A DNA stretch of 64,000 nucleotides from Leucobacter allii (GTDB taxonomy: Bacteria > Actinomycetota > Actinomycetes > Actinomycetales > Microbacteriaceae), in assembly GCF_022919155.1 (NCBI RefSeq), contig NZ_CP095045.1:2790001-2854000 (forward strand), in the 5' to 3' direction. The translations under genes and the position numbers were made by a program. The notes under the pieces were generated by a model. The model was not told the origin of the DNA, searched no databases, and saw only the letters and a list, made by a program, of their open reading frames with translations. This document shows positions 24,298-32,247 of this stretch, piece after piece. Numbering within the stretch: the stretch's first letter is position 1; every line of letters starts with the position of its first letter.

Positions 24298-24968
24298 CCG
24301 CGCGTCAGCGCCGCGTGCTCGGCGCGGAGGCCCGAGACGAGGGCGCGCAGCCCGAGCTCGAATGCGGCGTCCGCCGGCCGCGTGCCGCTCGCGGCGAGCG
24401 CTCGCTCGCGCGCCCGGTAGGCCGCGGTGAACGCCGGCACGTCCGCGCGCGGCCCGGGCTCGAACATGTCGTCGGCCGCCTCGTAGTCGAGCGCCGAGCC
24501 GAGGATGAACGATTCGAGGGCGACGATCACGGTGAGCACGCGCTCCGGCGGCCAGCCCGCGCGCACGAGCCCCGCGACGACCGCGTCGTACATGCGGGTC
24601 GTGTCCGAGCGCTCCGCGAGCGGGGTGACCGCGAGCAGCGCGATGGTCGGCGGGTGCGCGGCGAACGCCGAGCGGTAGGACCTCGCCCAGGCCTCGAGCG
24701 CCGCGTCCCAGGGCGCTGCGGCGAACACTCCGGTATCGATGCGGTCGCTGATGAGCTCCCGGACGCCGGCGATGAGATCGGCGGTCCCCGCGACGTGGTT
24801 GTAGAGCGAGGAGGGTCGCACCCCCAGCTCATCGGCGATCGCGCGCATACCCGCCCGGTCCACGCCGTGCGCGTCCATGAGCCTCAGACCCGTCTCGAGG
24901 ATCAACCGCCGCGAGAGCACCCTCCGCTTCGGGCGCCCCGCGCCGCGCCGCGCGCTCGGCACCGCCAC
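24294..24968 (-). CDS. TetR family regulator (cassette 1)
   Basis: 224 residues. N-terminal HTH: LSRRLILETGLRLMDAHGVDRAGMRAIADELGVRPSSLYNHVAGTADLIAGV. The C-terminal ligand domain contains FAAHPPTIALLAVTPLAE and LTVIVALESFILGSALDYEAADDMFEPGP. GTG at 24968 is chosen for GGAGG at 7 nt. It is clearly paralogous to the TetR gene at 28781-29449 (shared AAHPPT, LESFILGSALD and DVPxFxAAYRxRE motifs). It is divergent from an amidohydrolase/APC permease pair, with an AAACGAAC/GTTCGTTT operator in between, and most likely represses that pair. Confidence 0.88.
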   Translation of the reverse strand: MAVPSARRGAGRPKRRVLSRRLILETGLRLMDAHGVDRAGMRAIADELGVRPSSLYNHVAGTADLIAGVRELISDRIDTGVFAAAPWDAALEAWARSYRSAFAAHPPTIALLAVTPLAERSDTTRMYDAVVAGLVRAGWPPERVLTVIVALESFILGSALDYEAADDMFEPGPRADVPAFTAAYRARERALAASGTRPADAAFELGLRALVSGLRAEHAALTRG

Positions 24969-25010
24969 GATCGCACCTCCGCATCGTTCCGTCGGGATCG
25001 GCGGGATCGG

Positions 25011-25070
25011 CTCGCGTCCCGGATGGATCCGTACTATTCTCTCCCTACAGTAAACGAACTGCGTTCGTTT
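25011..25070 (+). promoter_or_regulatory. promoter and TetR operator, cassette 1
   Basis: CTCGCG (25011-25016), an 18-bp spacer and TATTCT (25035-25040) are followed 11 nt later by AAACGAAC-TGC-GTTCGTTT (25052-25070), a perfect 8-bp inverted repeat. The same arrangement recurs in front of the second APC permease. The operator lies where it would block the start of transcription toward the amidohydrolase. Confidence 0.72.
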
Positions 25071-25140
25071 CGGGTGCTCCGACGGTCCCGCGACCGCTCG
25101 GGCGGACGCGGAGCGGGCGAGCGAGCGGCGAAGGAGCAGC

Positions 25141-26880
25141 ATGAACGCCAGCAACGGCCCGGACTCCGCGGACGGAACGGCGGGGGCTGCGTTCCCGGAC
25201 GGCAGCACGGCGCACGACGGCGGCACGGTATCCACCGACGGCACGGCGTCCGCCGGCGGCACGGTGTTCACCGGCGGCACCGTGATCGTCGACCCGGACC
25301 GCGACGGCGACGCGGTCACGAGCGACGCGATCGCCTTCCGCGACGGCCGCGTCCGGGCCCTCGGAGCCGAGGCTCTGGCGCTCCTCGACGCGGACCCGAC
25401 CGCCTACGCCCGCATCGACCTGGCCGGCGGCACGCTCGCCCCGGCGCTCGGCGACGGGCACGCGCACCCGCTGCTCGGCGGCGTCGAAGCGCTCGGGCCG
25501 CGCATCCGCGAGGCCGCCGATCTGCCCGGCATCCTCTCGGCGGTCGCCGCGTGGAAGGCGGAGCACCCCGACGCCGAGTGGATCGTGGGCGCGAGCTACG
25601 ACGCCACCTTCGCCGAGGGCGGCCTCTTCGACGCCCGCTGGCTCGACGAGGTCACCGGGGACACCCCGACGATCCTGCGCGCCTGGGATTACCACACGGC
25701 CTGGGCGAACTCCGCGGCGCTCGCGGCGGGCGGGATCACGGCGGACACGCCCGATCCCGCGCTCGGCCGCATCGTCCGCCGGGCCGACGGCAGCCCCCTC
25801 GGCACGCTCCAGGAAGCCGCGGCGAACGACTTCCTCGCCGACGTCGTGCCGGCCTTCGCGCTCGCGCAGCGCCTCGACGCGATCGAGCGCGCGACGCGCG
25901 CCTACGCCGCGCAGGGGACGACCTGGATCCAGGACGCCTGGGTCGAGCCTGGCGACCTCGAGGTGTACCTCGCCGCCGCGGAGCAGGGCCGGCTGCACAC
26001 GCGCGTGAATCTGGCGTTCCGCGCCGACCCCGCGCGCTGGCGCGCGCAGCGGGCGGCGTTCGCCGCGGCCCGCGAACGCGTGCGCGGCCTCGCGCATCCG
26101 CGCCTCACCGCCGAGACCGTGAAGTTCTTCGTCGACGGCGTCGTCGAGAGCCACACCGCGGCGCTCCTCGAGCCCTACGCGGACCGCCCCGACGACCGCG
26201 GTCTGCCGAACTGGAGCCCGGACGAACTCGCCGAGGCCGCCGCGGCGTTCGACGCCGACGGCTTCCAGCTGCACCTGCACGCCATCGGCGACGCCGCCAA
26301 CCGGCACGCGCTCGACGCCCTCGGGGCCGCCCGCGCCGCCGATCCGGAGCGCGAGCGCCACCACGTCATCGCGCACGTCGCGCTGCTCGATCCCGCGGAC
26401 GTCGCGCGCTTCGCGGAGCTCGGGGTCATCGCGAACTTCGAGCCGTACTGGGCCCAGTGCGACGCCGTGATGCGCGATCTCACGATCCCGCACCTCGGGC
26501 ACCCCCGCGACGAGTGGCAGTACCTCATCGGCTCGATCCACCGCAGCGGCGCCACCGTCAGCTTCGGCAGCGACTGGCCCGTGACGACCCTCGACTGGCG
26601 CCCCGCCCTGGCGACCGCGATCACGCGGCACGACCCGGCCGATCCCGAGGCGGCCGCCTGGCTGCCCGGGGAGCGGATCGACGCGGGCGCCGCCTACGCG
26701 GCGTACACCGCCGGCATCGCACGGCAGGCGCTCGCCCCCGATCGCGGCACGCTCGAGGTCGGCCGCGTCGCCGACGCCGTCTGGCTGTCCGCCGATCCGC
26801 TGCGCATCGCCCCCGAGGCGATCGCCGGGCTCGAAGTCCGCGGCACGTGGCTCGCGGGCAAAGCCACCTTCCGCGGGTAG
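25141..26880 (+). CDS. amidohydrolase family 3 protein (YtcJ-like)
   Basis: 579-residue metal-dependent hydrolase. Metal-ligand motif GDGHAHPLLGG (about residues 104-114); a family-typical VKFFVDGVVESHTAALLEPYAD; LHLHAIGDAANRHALDAL; late aspartate in VSFGSDWPV. Members include N-substituted formamide deformylase and exoenzyme-like amidases, so the substrate is probably an amide or N-acyl compound taken up by the permease encoded next. The first 40 residues are a Gly/Thr/Asp repeat (about four GGT/DGT units) of no known role. AAGGAG lies 4-5 nt before the ATG. Confidence 0.87.
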   Translation: MNASNGPDSADGTAGAAFPDGSTAHDGGTVSTDGTASAGGTVFTGGTVIVDPDRDGDAVTSDAIAFRDGRVRALGAEALALLDADPTAYARIDLAGGTLAPALGDGHAHPLLGGVEALGPRIREAADLPGILSAVAAWKAEHPDAEWIVGASYDATFAEGGLFDARWLDEVTGDTPTILRAWDYHTAWANSAALAAGGITADTPDPALGRIVRRADGSPLGTLQEAAANDFLADVVPAFALAQRLDAIERATRAYAAQGTTWIQDAWVEPGDLEVYLAAAEQGRLHTRVNLAFRADPARWRAQRAAFAAARERVRGLAHPRLTAETVKFFVDGVVESHTAALLEPYADRPDDRGLPNWSPDELAEAAAAFDADGFQLHLHAIGDAANRHALDALGAARAADPERERHHVIAHVALLDPADVARFAELGVIANFEPYWAQCDAVMRDLTIPHLGHPRDEWQYLIGSIHRSGATVSFGSDWPVTTLDWRPALATAITRHDPADPEAAAWLPGERIDAGAAYAAYTAGIARQALAPDRGTLEVGRVADAVWLSADPLRIAPEAIAGLEVRGTWLAGKATFRG

Positions 26881-26997
26881 CCTACTCGCAACGCGAGCCC
26901 GATCCTCACCCCTCCCGAACCCCGGCCCCATCCCGATCCAGCACCCGATTCCGACCCCGACCGCGAGCCCGCACCCCCACGAATCAAAGGAGACATC

Positions 26998-28416
26998 GTG
27001 AGCGACACCACGCAACCGCGCCTGAAGCGCGCGCTCGGCCTCACCGGCCTCACCCTGTTCGGCGTGACCTACATGACGGTGATCACGGTCTTCACGACCT
27101 ACGGCATCGTCAACCAGGTGACCGACGGGCACCTCCCCGCCGCCTACGTCGTCGCGGTCGTCGCGATGCTGTTCACCGCGGCGAGCTACGGCGCCATGGT
27201 GCGCCGCTATCCGGTCGCCGGATCCGCGTACACCTACACCCAGCAGTCCTTCGGCGGCGCCGCCGGCTTCCTCACCGGCTGGGTCATGCTGCTCGACTAC
27301 CTCTTCATCCCGATGATCAACTTCATGCTCATCGGCATCTACCTGAACACCCAGTTCCCGGCCGTGCCGGTCTGGGTGTTCACCCTCGTGGCGCTGCTGC
27401 TCGTGCTCCTGTTCAACATCCTCGGGATCACGCTCGTGAACAAGCTGAACTTCGCGATCATCGGGCTCTCCGTGATCCTCGTCGTGATTTTCATGGTGCT
27501 CGCCTTCAAGGCCGCGTTCGGCGGCGACACCTCCGTCAGCCTCATCGAGCCCTTCACCTTCGGCGAGGGCGGCATCGGCGCGGTGGCCTCGGGCGCGGCC
27601 ATCCTGGCCCTCTCCTTCCTCGGCTTCGACGCCGTCTCCACCCTCTCCGAGGAGGCGAAGCACCCGCGCAAGGACATCCCGCGCGCCATCGTGCTCGCCA
27701 CCCTCATCGGCGGGCTGTTCTTCATCCTCGTCTCCTGGACGGGTGCGCTCGCCTTCCAGCCCGACTGGGACTCGCTCGACGCGACCGCGATCGACGCCGC
27801 GGGCGTCACGGTGATGAACGAGATCGGCGGCACCGCCTTCACGGCGTTCTTCGTCGCCGTGTACGTGGTCGGCGCCTTCGGATCCGGCATGACCGGCCAG
27901 GTCTCCGTTTCGCGCATCCTCTACGCGATGGGCCGCGACGGCATGCTGCCGAAGCCGCTGTCGCGCCTGCACCGCCGCTTCGGCACGCCGATCGTCGCCG
28001 CCTGCATCGTGTCGTTCTTCGCGCTGTCGGCGCTCTTCCTCTCGCTCGACGTCGTCGCGTTCATGATCAGCTTCGGCGCGCTCGCGGCGTTCGCGATGGT
28101 GAACCTGTCGGTGATCCGCACGTACATCTTCCCGAAGGGCGGCCGGCGGGAGCCGCTCACCGTCCGGAGCATCCTCGTCCATCTCGTCGCGCCGCTCATC
28201 GGCTTCGCGCTCACGATCTGGCTGTGGACCTCGCTCGAGGCGACGACCTGGATCGTGGGCGGGATCTGGCTCGTCATCGGCGTGATCATCATCGCGATCG
28301 TCACCGGCGGCTTCAAGCGCCCCGTCCCGAAGATGGACTTCTCCGAGCAGGATCCGACGACCGAGCAGATCGATCAGCTCGGCGCCGACTTCCCGCTGGA
28401 GGGCGACCGCGCCTGA
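26998..28416 (+). CDS. APC family amino acid/amine permease 1
   Basis: 472-residue, twelve-helix permease: LTLFGVTYMTVITVFTTYGIVNQVTDGHLPAAYVV at helix 1, RRYPVAGSAYTYTQQSFGG, LSFLGFDAVSTLSEEAKHPRKDIPRA (APC consensus loop) and FGSGMTGQVSVSRILYAMGRDGMLPKPL. It belongs to the amino acid/polyamine/organocation superfamily and is most similar to the second copy at 29641-31059, of identical length. A pyrimidine-rich 100-bp gap separates it from the amidohydrolase, and ATCAAAGGAGA precedes the GTG. The import substrate may be the amide cleaved by the amidohydrolase (inference). Confidence 0.9.
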   Translation: MSDTTQPRLKRALGLTGLTLFGVTYMTVITVFTTYGIVNQVTDGHLPAAYVVAVVAMLFTAASYGAMVRRYPVAGSAYTYTQQSFGGAAGFLTGWVMLLDYLFIPMINFMLIGIYLNTQFPAVPVWVFTLVALLLVLLFNILGITLVNKLNFAIIGLSVILVVIFMVLAFKAAFGGDTSVSLIEPFTFGEGGIGAVASGAAILALSFLGFDAVSTLSEEAKHPRKDIPRAIVLATLIGGLFFILVSWTGALAFQPDWDSLDATAIDAAGVTVMNEIGGTAFTAFFVAVYVVGAFGSGMTGQVSVSRILYAMGRDGMLPKPLSRLHRRFGTPIVAACIVSFFALSALFLSLDVVAFMISFGALAAFAMVNLSVIRTYIFPKGGRREPLTVRSILVHLVAPLIGFALTIWLWTSLEATTWIVGGIWLVIGVIIIAIVTGGFKRPVPKMDFSEQDPTTEQIDQLGADFPLEGDRA

Positions 28417-28435
28417 TCCGGGCCTCATCCGGGCC

Positions 28436-28490
28436 GGTCCGCGTCTGATCCGGGCCGGTCCGCCCGGTCCGCCCGGATCAGACGCGGACC
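28436..28490 (+). terminator. 20-bp-stem terminator after APC permease 1
   Basis: A perfect 20-bp inverted repeat (28436-28455 and 28471-28490; outer GGTCCGCGTC, inner TGATCCGGGC) with a 15-nt loop starts 19 nt after the stop codon and runs into a C/T-rich tract. One of the longest exact stems in the window. Confidence 0.75.
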
Positions 28491-28780
28491 CTCGCCTCCC
28501 CCGTCTCCGTCCCCGTTCTCCCTCCCTCTCCCGTCTCCCTCCCCGTTCTCCCTCCCGTCTCCCTCCCCCCTCTCCCTCCCTCCCTCCCCCTCCCGTCTCC
28601 CTTCGCACGTCAGTACTTGCGACTTCCGGCCGCTCTCGGTCGCAACTCCTGACGTGCGAAGCGCGGGCGGGAAGCGAGAGGGCGGGGCGAGAAGACGCGG
28701 GATCGGGAAGCGAGGGCGGGATCGGGGAGGCGAGGGGCAGGAGGTCGCGGGCGGGAGGTCGCGGGCGGGAGGGGCGGGGA
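28491..28780. repeat. palindromic intergenic element, copy 1
   Basis: Between convergent genes. A polypyrimidine tract (about 28491-28603), then a hairpin, then a polypurine tract (about 28662-28780) on the same strand. The hairpin has an outer 13-bp exact stem (CTTCGCACGTCAG 28601-28613 with CTGACGTGCGAAG 28649-28661), a 3x3 internal loop, an inner 7-bp stem TTGCGAC/GTCGCAA and a 15-nt apical loop. The core CGCACGTCAGT...TTGCGAC recurs at 56025-56083. The flanking tracts are roughly complementary, so the whole 290 bp could fold back. The 364-bp stretch 28417-28780 contains no gene. Confidence 0.7.
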
Positions 28781-29449
28781 TCAGCGGGCGCGGGCGGCAG
28801 CCGCCGCGCGGAGACCGTCCAGGATCAGCTGCAGGCCCGTCTCGAACGCCTGGTCCGCCGGGCTCGCGCCGGTGCTCCGGACGAGCTCCTCGCGCTCGCG
28901 ATACGCCGCGCTGAACTCCGGGACGTCATCGCGCTCCCCGGGATCCATCATGTCGGGCGCCGCAGCCGCGTCGAGAGCGGAACCCAGGATGAACGACTCG
29001 AGCGCGACGAGCACGTTCAGCGCCTCACCGCGCCCCCATCCGCCGCGGCCGAGCGCGTGCACGACACGATCGTAGGCGACGCTGACGCTCGAGGTCGGCG
29101 AGATCGGCATCACCGCGAGCAGCGCCACCGTCGGCGGATGCGCCGCGAAGGCCGCCCGGTACTCGCGCGCCCAGGCGGCGAGCGCGACATCCCAGGGCGC
29201 GTCGTCGAGACCGTCCCAGGTGATGCGCTCGCCGATGAGCTCGCGGATCCCGCGGTAGATGTCGTCCTTGTTCTCGACGTGGTTGTAGAGCGCCGAAGGG
29301 CGCACGCCGAGGCTGCGCGCGATGTCGCGCATGCCGAAGCCCTGCGCGCCGTGCTCGTCGATGAGCGCGAGCGCGGCCTCGACGATCAGCACTCGCGAGA
29401 GCACCTGCTCGCTGGGCCGGCCGACCCGTCGCCGCTTCGTCTCGGCCAT
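28781..29449 (-). CDS. TetR family regulator (cassette 2)
   Basis: 222 residues, paralogue of the regulator at 24294-24968. HTH: LSRVLIVEAALALIDEHGAQGFGMRDIARSLGVRPSALYNHVENKDDIYRGI. The ligand domain shares FAAHPPTVALLAV, LNVLVALESFILGSALDAAAAPDMMDPGERDDVPEFSAAYRERE. The ATG at 29449 was chosen over one 27 nt upstream because GGAG lies 5 nt before it. It is divergent from the second APC permease across an operator that matches the cassette-1 operator in geometry and most positions. Confidence 0.88.
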   Translation of the reverse strand: MAETKRRRVGRPSEQVLSRVLIVEAALALIDEHGAQGFGMRDIARSLGVRPSALYNHVENKDDIYRGIRELIGERITWDGLDDAPWDVALAAWAREYRAAFAAHPPTVALLAVMPISPTSSVSVAYDRVVHALGRGGWGRGEALNVLVALESFILGSALDAAAAPDMMDPGERDDVPEFSAAYREREELVRSTGASPADQAFETGLQLILDGLRAAAAARAR

Positions 29450-29508
29450 CCGCGCTCCGCACTCCTTCGTCCGCATTCACGCCCCGCGCGGGGCGTCCGA
29501 TGCCCCGG

Positions 29509-29567
29509 TTCGCGCTCGGGCGTCCACGGGGCTATTCTAGTCACGCCAAAAAGAACATTGTTCATTT
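29509..29567 (+). promoter_or_regulatory. promoter and TetR operator, cassette 2
   Basis: TTCGCG (29509-29514), an 18-bp spacer and TATTCT (29533-29538) are followed 10 nt later by AAAAGAAC-ATT-GTTCATTT (29549-29567). Aligned with cassette 1, the consensus is AAAnGAAC-N3-GTTCnTTT followed by CGG in both. One pair of the arms is mismatched here. Confidence 0.72.
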
Positions 29568-29640
29568 CGGATCCCCCTCCCCGCATCCCGCTCCGTCTCC
29601 GGAGCCCGATGCCCCGACCTTCCGCATCAAAGGAGATCAT

Positions 29641-31059
29641 GTGAGCCAGAACACCGGGGCCCACCTCAAGCGCACACTCGGCCCGATCACGCTCACGCTG
29701 TTCGGGCTCTCCTACATGGCGATCGGCACGGTCTTCACGACCTACGGCATCGTCAACCAGCTCACCGAGGGCCACCTCGTCGACTCCTACGTCGTCGCGC
29801 TCATCGTCATGCTCTTCACCGCCTCGAGCTACGCCGCCATGGTGCGCCGCTACCCGGTCGCGGGATCCGCCTACACCTATGCGCAGCAGTCCTTCGGCGG
29901 CGCGACCGGCTTCCTCACCGGCTGGGTGCTGATGCTCGACTACCTCTTCATCCCGATGATCAACTTCCTGATCCTCGGGCTCTACGTCGGCACGCAGTTC
30001 CCCGACGTGCCCAGCTGGGTGTTCACGCTCGCCGCGCTCGTCGCCGTGTTCGTCTTCAACGTCCTCGGCATCTCCCTCGTCGGCAAGATCAACACGGTGA
30101 TCGTCGTCGTGTCGCTCGCCGCGGTCCTCGTGTTCGCCGTGCTCGCCATCAAGACCGCCATCGGCGACCCGAACGCGCCGAGCCTCATCGAGCCCTTCAT
30201 CCCGGGGACGGAGAGCTACAGCCCCATCTTCACCGGCGCCGCCGTGCTCGCCCTGTCCTTCCTCGGCTTCGACGCGGTCTCCACGCTCTCGGAGGAGGCG
30301 AAGCGCCCCCGCAAGGACATCCCCCGCGCCATCATGCTCACCACGATCATCGGCGGGCTCATCTTCATCTTCGTCGCCTGGGTCGGCGCCCGCGCCTACT
30401 ACCTCTCCGATTGGAGCCAGGCGTCGCAGGAGCTGCTCGACGCGGCCGGCGTCGTGCTCTTCGACCACGTCGGCGGCGAGGTGCTCACCGCCATCTTCAT
30501 CATCATCACGGTCGCCGGATGCTTCGGCTCGGGCCTCGCCGGCCAGGTCGCCGTCTCGCGCATCCTCTACTCCATGGGCCGCGACAGCATCCTGCCCCGC
30601 CCGCTCGGCATCCTCTCCAAGCGGTTCGGCACCCCCATCGTGGCCGCGACCACGGTGTCCGTCGTGGCGCTGTCGAGCCTCTTCCTCAGCCTCGACCAGG
30701 CCGCGTTCATGATCAGCTTCGGCGCGCTGGCCGCGTTCGCCATGGTGAACCTCGCCGTGATCCGCACCTACCTCTTCCCGCAGGGCGGCCGCACCGAACC
30801 GCTGACCGCCTGGCAGGTGATCCGCTACGGCGTGCTCCCGCTCGTCGGCTTCGCCCTGACGATCTGGCTGTGGACCTCCCTCGAGGGCCTCACCTGGATC
30901 ATCGGCGGGATCTGGCTGCTCATCGGCGTCGTCATCCTCGCGCTGAAGACCGGATTCTTCCGCCGGCCCGTCCCGAAGCTCGACTTCTCGGAGGAGGAGC
31001 CGTCGACCGAGGCGATCGACGCGCTCTCGAAGGAGTTCCCGCTCGACGGCACCCGCTGA
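29641..31059 (+). CDS. APC family amino acid/amine permease 2
   Basis: 472-residue paralogue of permease 1, with the same landmarks (LTLFGLSYMAIGTVFTTYGIVNQLTEGHLVDSYVV; RRYPVAGSAYTYAQQSFGG; LSFLGFDAVSTLSEEAKRPRKDIPRA; C-terminal FRRPVPKLDFSEEEPSTEAIDAL). A GTG start preceded by ATCAAAGGAGA mirrors permease 1; the ATG two bases earlier is out of frame and immediately stopped. No hydrolase gene accompanies this copy. The pair looks like a tandem cassette duplication followed by divergence. Confidence 0.9.
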   Translation: MSQNTGAHLKRTLGPITLTLFGLSYMAIGTVFTTYGIVNQLTEGHLVDSYVVALIVMLFTASSYAAMVRRYPVAGSAYTYAQQSFGGATGFLTGWVLMLDYLFIPMINFLILGLYVGTQFPDVPSWVFTLAALVAVFVFNVLGISLVGKINTVIVVVSLAAVLVFAVLAIKTAIGDPNAPSLIEPFIPGTESYSPIFTGAAVLALSFLGFDAVSTLSEEAKRPRKDIPRAIMLTTIIGGLIFIFVAWVGARAYYLSDWSQASQELLDAAGVVLFDHVGGEVLTAIFIIITVAGCFGSGLAGQVAVSRILYSMGRDSILPRPLGILSKRFGTPIVAATTVSVVALSSLFLSLDQAAFMISFGALAAFAMVNLAVIRTYLFPQGGRTEPLTAWQVIRYGVLPLVGFALTIWLWTSLEGLTWIIGGIWLLIGVVILALKTGFFRRPVPKLDFSEEEPSTEAIDALSKEFPLDGTR

Positions 31060-31162
31060 GCCGGCCGGGTCCGGGCCGCGGGACGCACCGGGGCCCGGCC
31101 CGGGTCCGGGTCAGGGTCCGACCCCGAGTCCGGGTCGGGGTCCGGATCCTCCCGCCGCGCCG

Positions 31163-31183
31163 CCGGCCGGATCCTCCGGCCGG
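31163..31183. terminator. convergent terminator between permease 2 and birA
   Basis: CCGGCCGGA-TCC-TCCGGCCGG is a perfect 9-bp stem, 8 nt after the birA stop codon in birA's direction. The 130-bp gap otherwise holds GGGTCC/GGGTCA-type short repeats. Confidence 0.6.
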
Positions 31184-31191
31184 GTCGGGGC

Positions 31192-32142
31192 TCAGCGGAG
31201 GTGCTCGACGTCCCCGGCGGACACCGTGAGAGTGCCGCCCGTGGGGAGATCCACCACGAGCGCGCCATCCTCCGCGAGCTCCCGCGCCCGGCCGTCCACG
31301 ATCTCGCCGCCGGGCAGGTGCACCCGCACCTCGGTGCCGAGCGTCAGCGAATGCCGCGCGACCCGGATGCGCGCGGCGCGCGGGTCGTCCGCGGCGAGCG
31401 CGACGAGCCGCAGGAGCTCCGCGGCGTAGGCGGCGAGCACCCGGTCGGCGAGATCCGACCCCGCCGGATCGGCGAGGCTCTCCGCCCCGCCGACGTCGGC
31501 ACCCGCTGCGAGGAGCGACGTCGCCCGCTCGGTGGGGAGCTCCCACTCGGGGATGAGCAGGTTGATCCCGGCGCCCACGACGATCGCGGGCCCGTCGCCC
31601 GGCGGCGCGGGCAGCATCTCGCACAGGATCCCGCACAGCTTCTTGCCCGGACGGCCCGCGATCGCGTCCTCCTCGTCGCGCACGTGCACGTCGTTCGGCC
31701 ACTTCACCCCGACGCGCTTCGCGCTCCGCGCGGGGGTATCGACGGCTCCAGCGCCGTGGCTCCGCCCGAGGCGATCCGCGCCGTCCCGGGGCTGATCAGC
31801 AGCGGCTCCGGGCCGATCCGCACCGGCCGACGCGCCCGCGCGGAAGAGCGGCTGCAGCGCGGTCGCGATCGCCGATCCCGCGAGCAGCGGCAACCAGCTC
31901 GCGCCGAGCCCCCGCGCACCGAAACCGCGCACGAGCAGCGACGCGGCGATCGACGTTCCCGGCGGCGTCACCCAGCCGCGATCGAGCCGGCCCCGCCCCG
32001 CCGTCTGATCCGCGGTGACGAGCAGGCTGCCGTGCGGCAGCGCCTCCCGGGCGACGAGCTCCCGCAGTTCGGCGTTCGTCGACGGCGAGCTCTCGCGCCA
32101 GATGACCTCGGGCAGCAGCTCGCGGCTTCGACGCAGATCCAT
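31192..32142 (-). CDS. birA: biotin--[acetyl-CoA-carboxylase] ligase
   Basis: Activates biotin with ATP and attaches it to the lysine of biotin carboxyl carrier domains, such as the one in the alpha subunit at 61862-63628. 316 residues without an N-terminal HTH, so a catalytic-only (class I) ligase. Seen: STNAELRELV, the nucleotide loop ADQTAGRGRLDRGWV, KWPNDV and KLCGILCE. Between residues about 101 and 141 there is an Ala/Gly/Asp/Arg-rich insertion not expected in the family. It converges with the APC permease. Confidence 0.93.
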   Translation of the reverse strand: MDLRRSRELLPEVIWRESSPSTNAELRELVAREALPHGSLLVTADQTAGRGRLDRGWVTPPGTSIAASLLVRGFGARGLGASWLPLLAGSAIATALQPLFRAGASAGADRPGAAADQPRDGADRLGRSHGAGAVDTPARSAKRVGVKWPNDVHVRDEEDAIAGRPGKKLCGILCEMLPAPPGDGPAIVVGAGINLLIPEWELPTERATSLLAAGADVGGAESLADPAGSDLADRVLAAYAAELLRLVALAADDPRAARIRVARHSLTLGTEVRVHLPGGEIVDGRARELAEDGALVVDLPTGGTLTVSAGDVEHLR

Positions 32143-32235
32143 GCCCCGAGGCTACCGCAGCCCTCCGACGCCGCATGCGGCCGCGCGCCGGGATGGACTC
32201 GCGCGCCGGGATGGACCCGCGCGCCCTCCGCCCCC

Positions 32236-32241
32236 TACACT
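32236..32241 (+). promoter_or_regulatory. -10 box of leaderless TPM gene
   Basis: TACACT ends 6 nt before the GTG of the TPM-domain gene with no ribosome-binding site. Confidence 0.6.
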
Positions 32242-32247
32242 CCGAGT

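Noticed and set aside
23451..28448. A 1665-codon open frame on the plus strand spanning purU, the TetR gene, the amidohydrolase and the permease
   Set aside because: It is a shadow frame created by high GC content: its product is arginine/proline/histidine-rich, matches no fold, and runs over well-supported genes in other frames.
28491..28603. Insertion-sequence end or transposon remnant
   Set aside because: The tract is simple polypyrimidine without terminal inverted repeats, target duplication or a transposase frame; it belongs to the palindromic element described above.
25045..28608. A 1187-codon open frame on the minus strand opposite the amidohydrolase and permease
   Set aside because: Antisense shadow with Arg/Asp/Glu/His composition typical of frames opposite GC-rich genes; no start signal or family resemblance.
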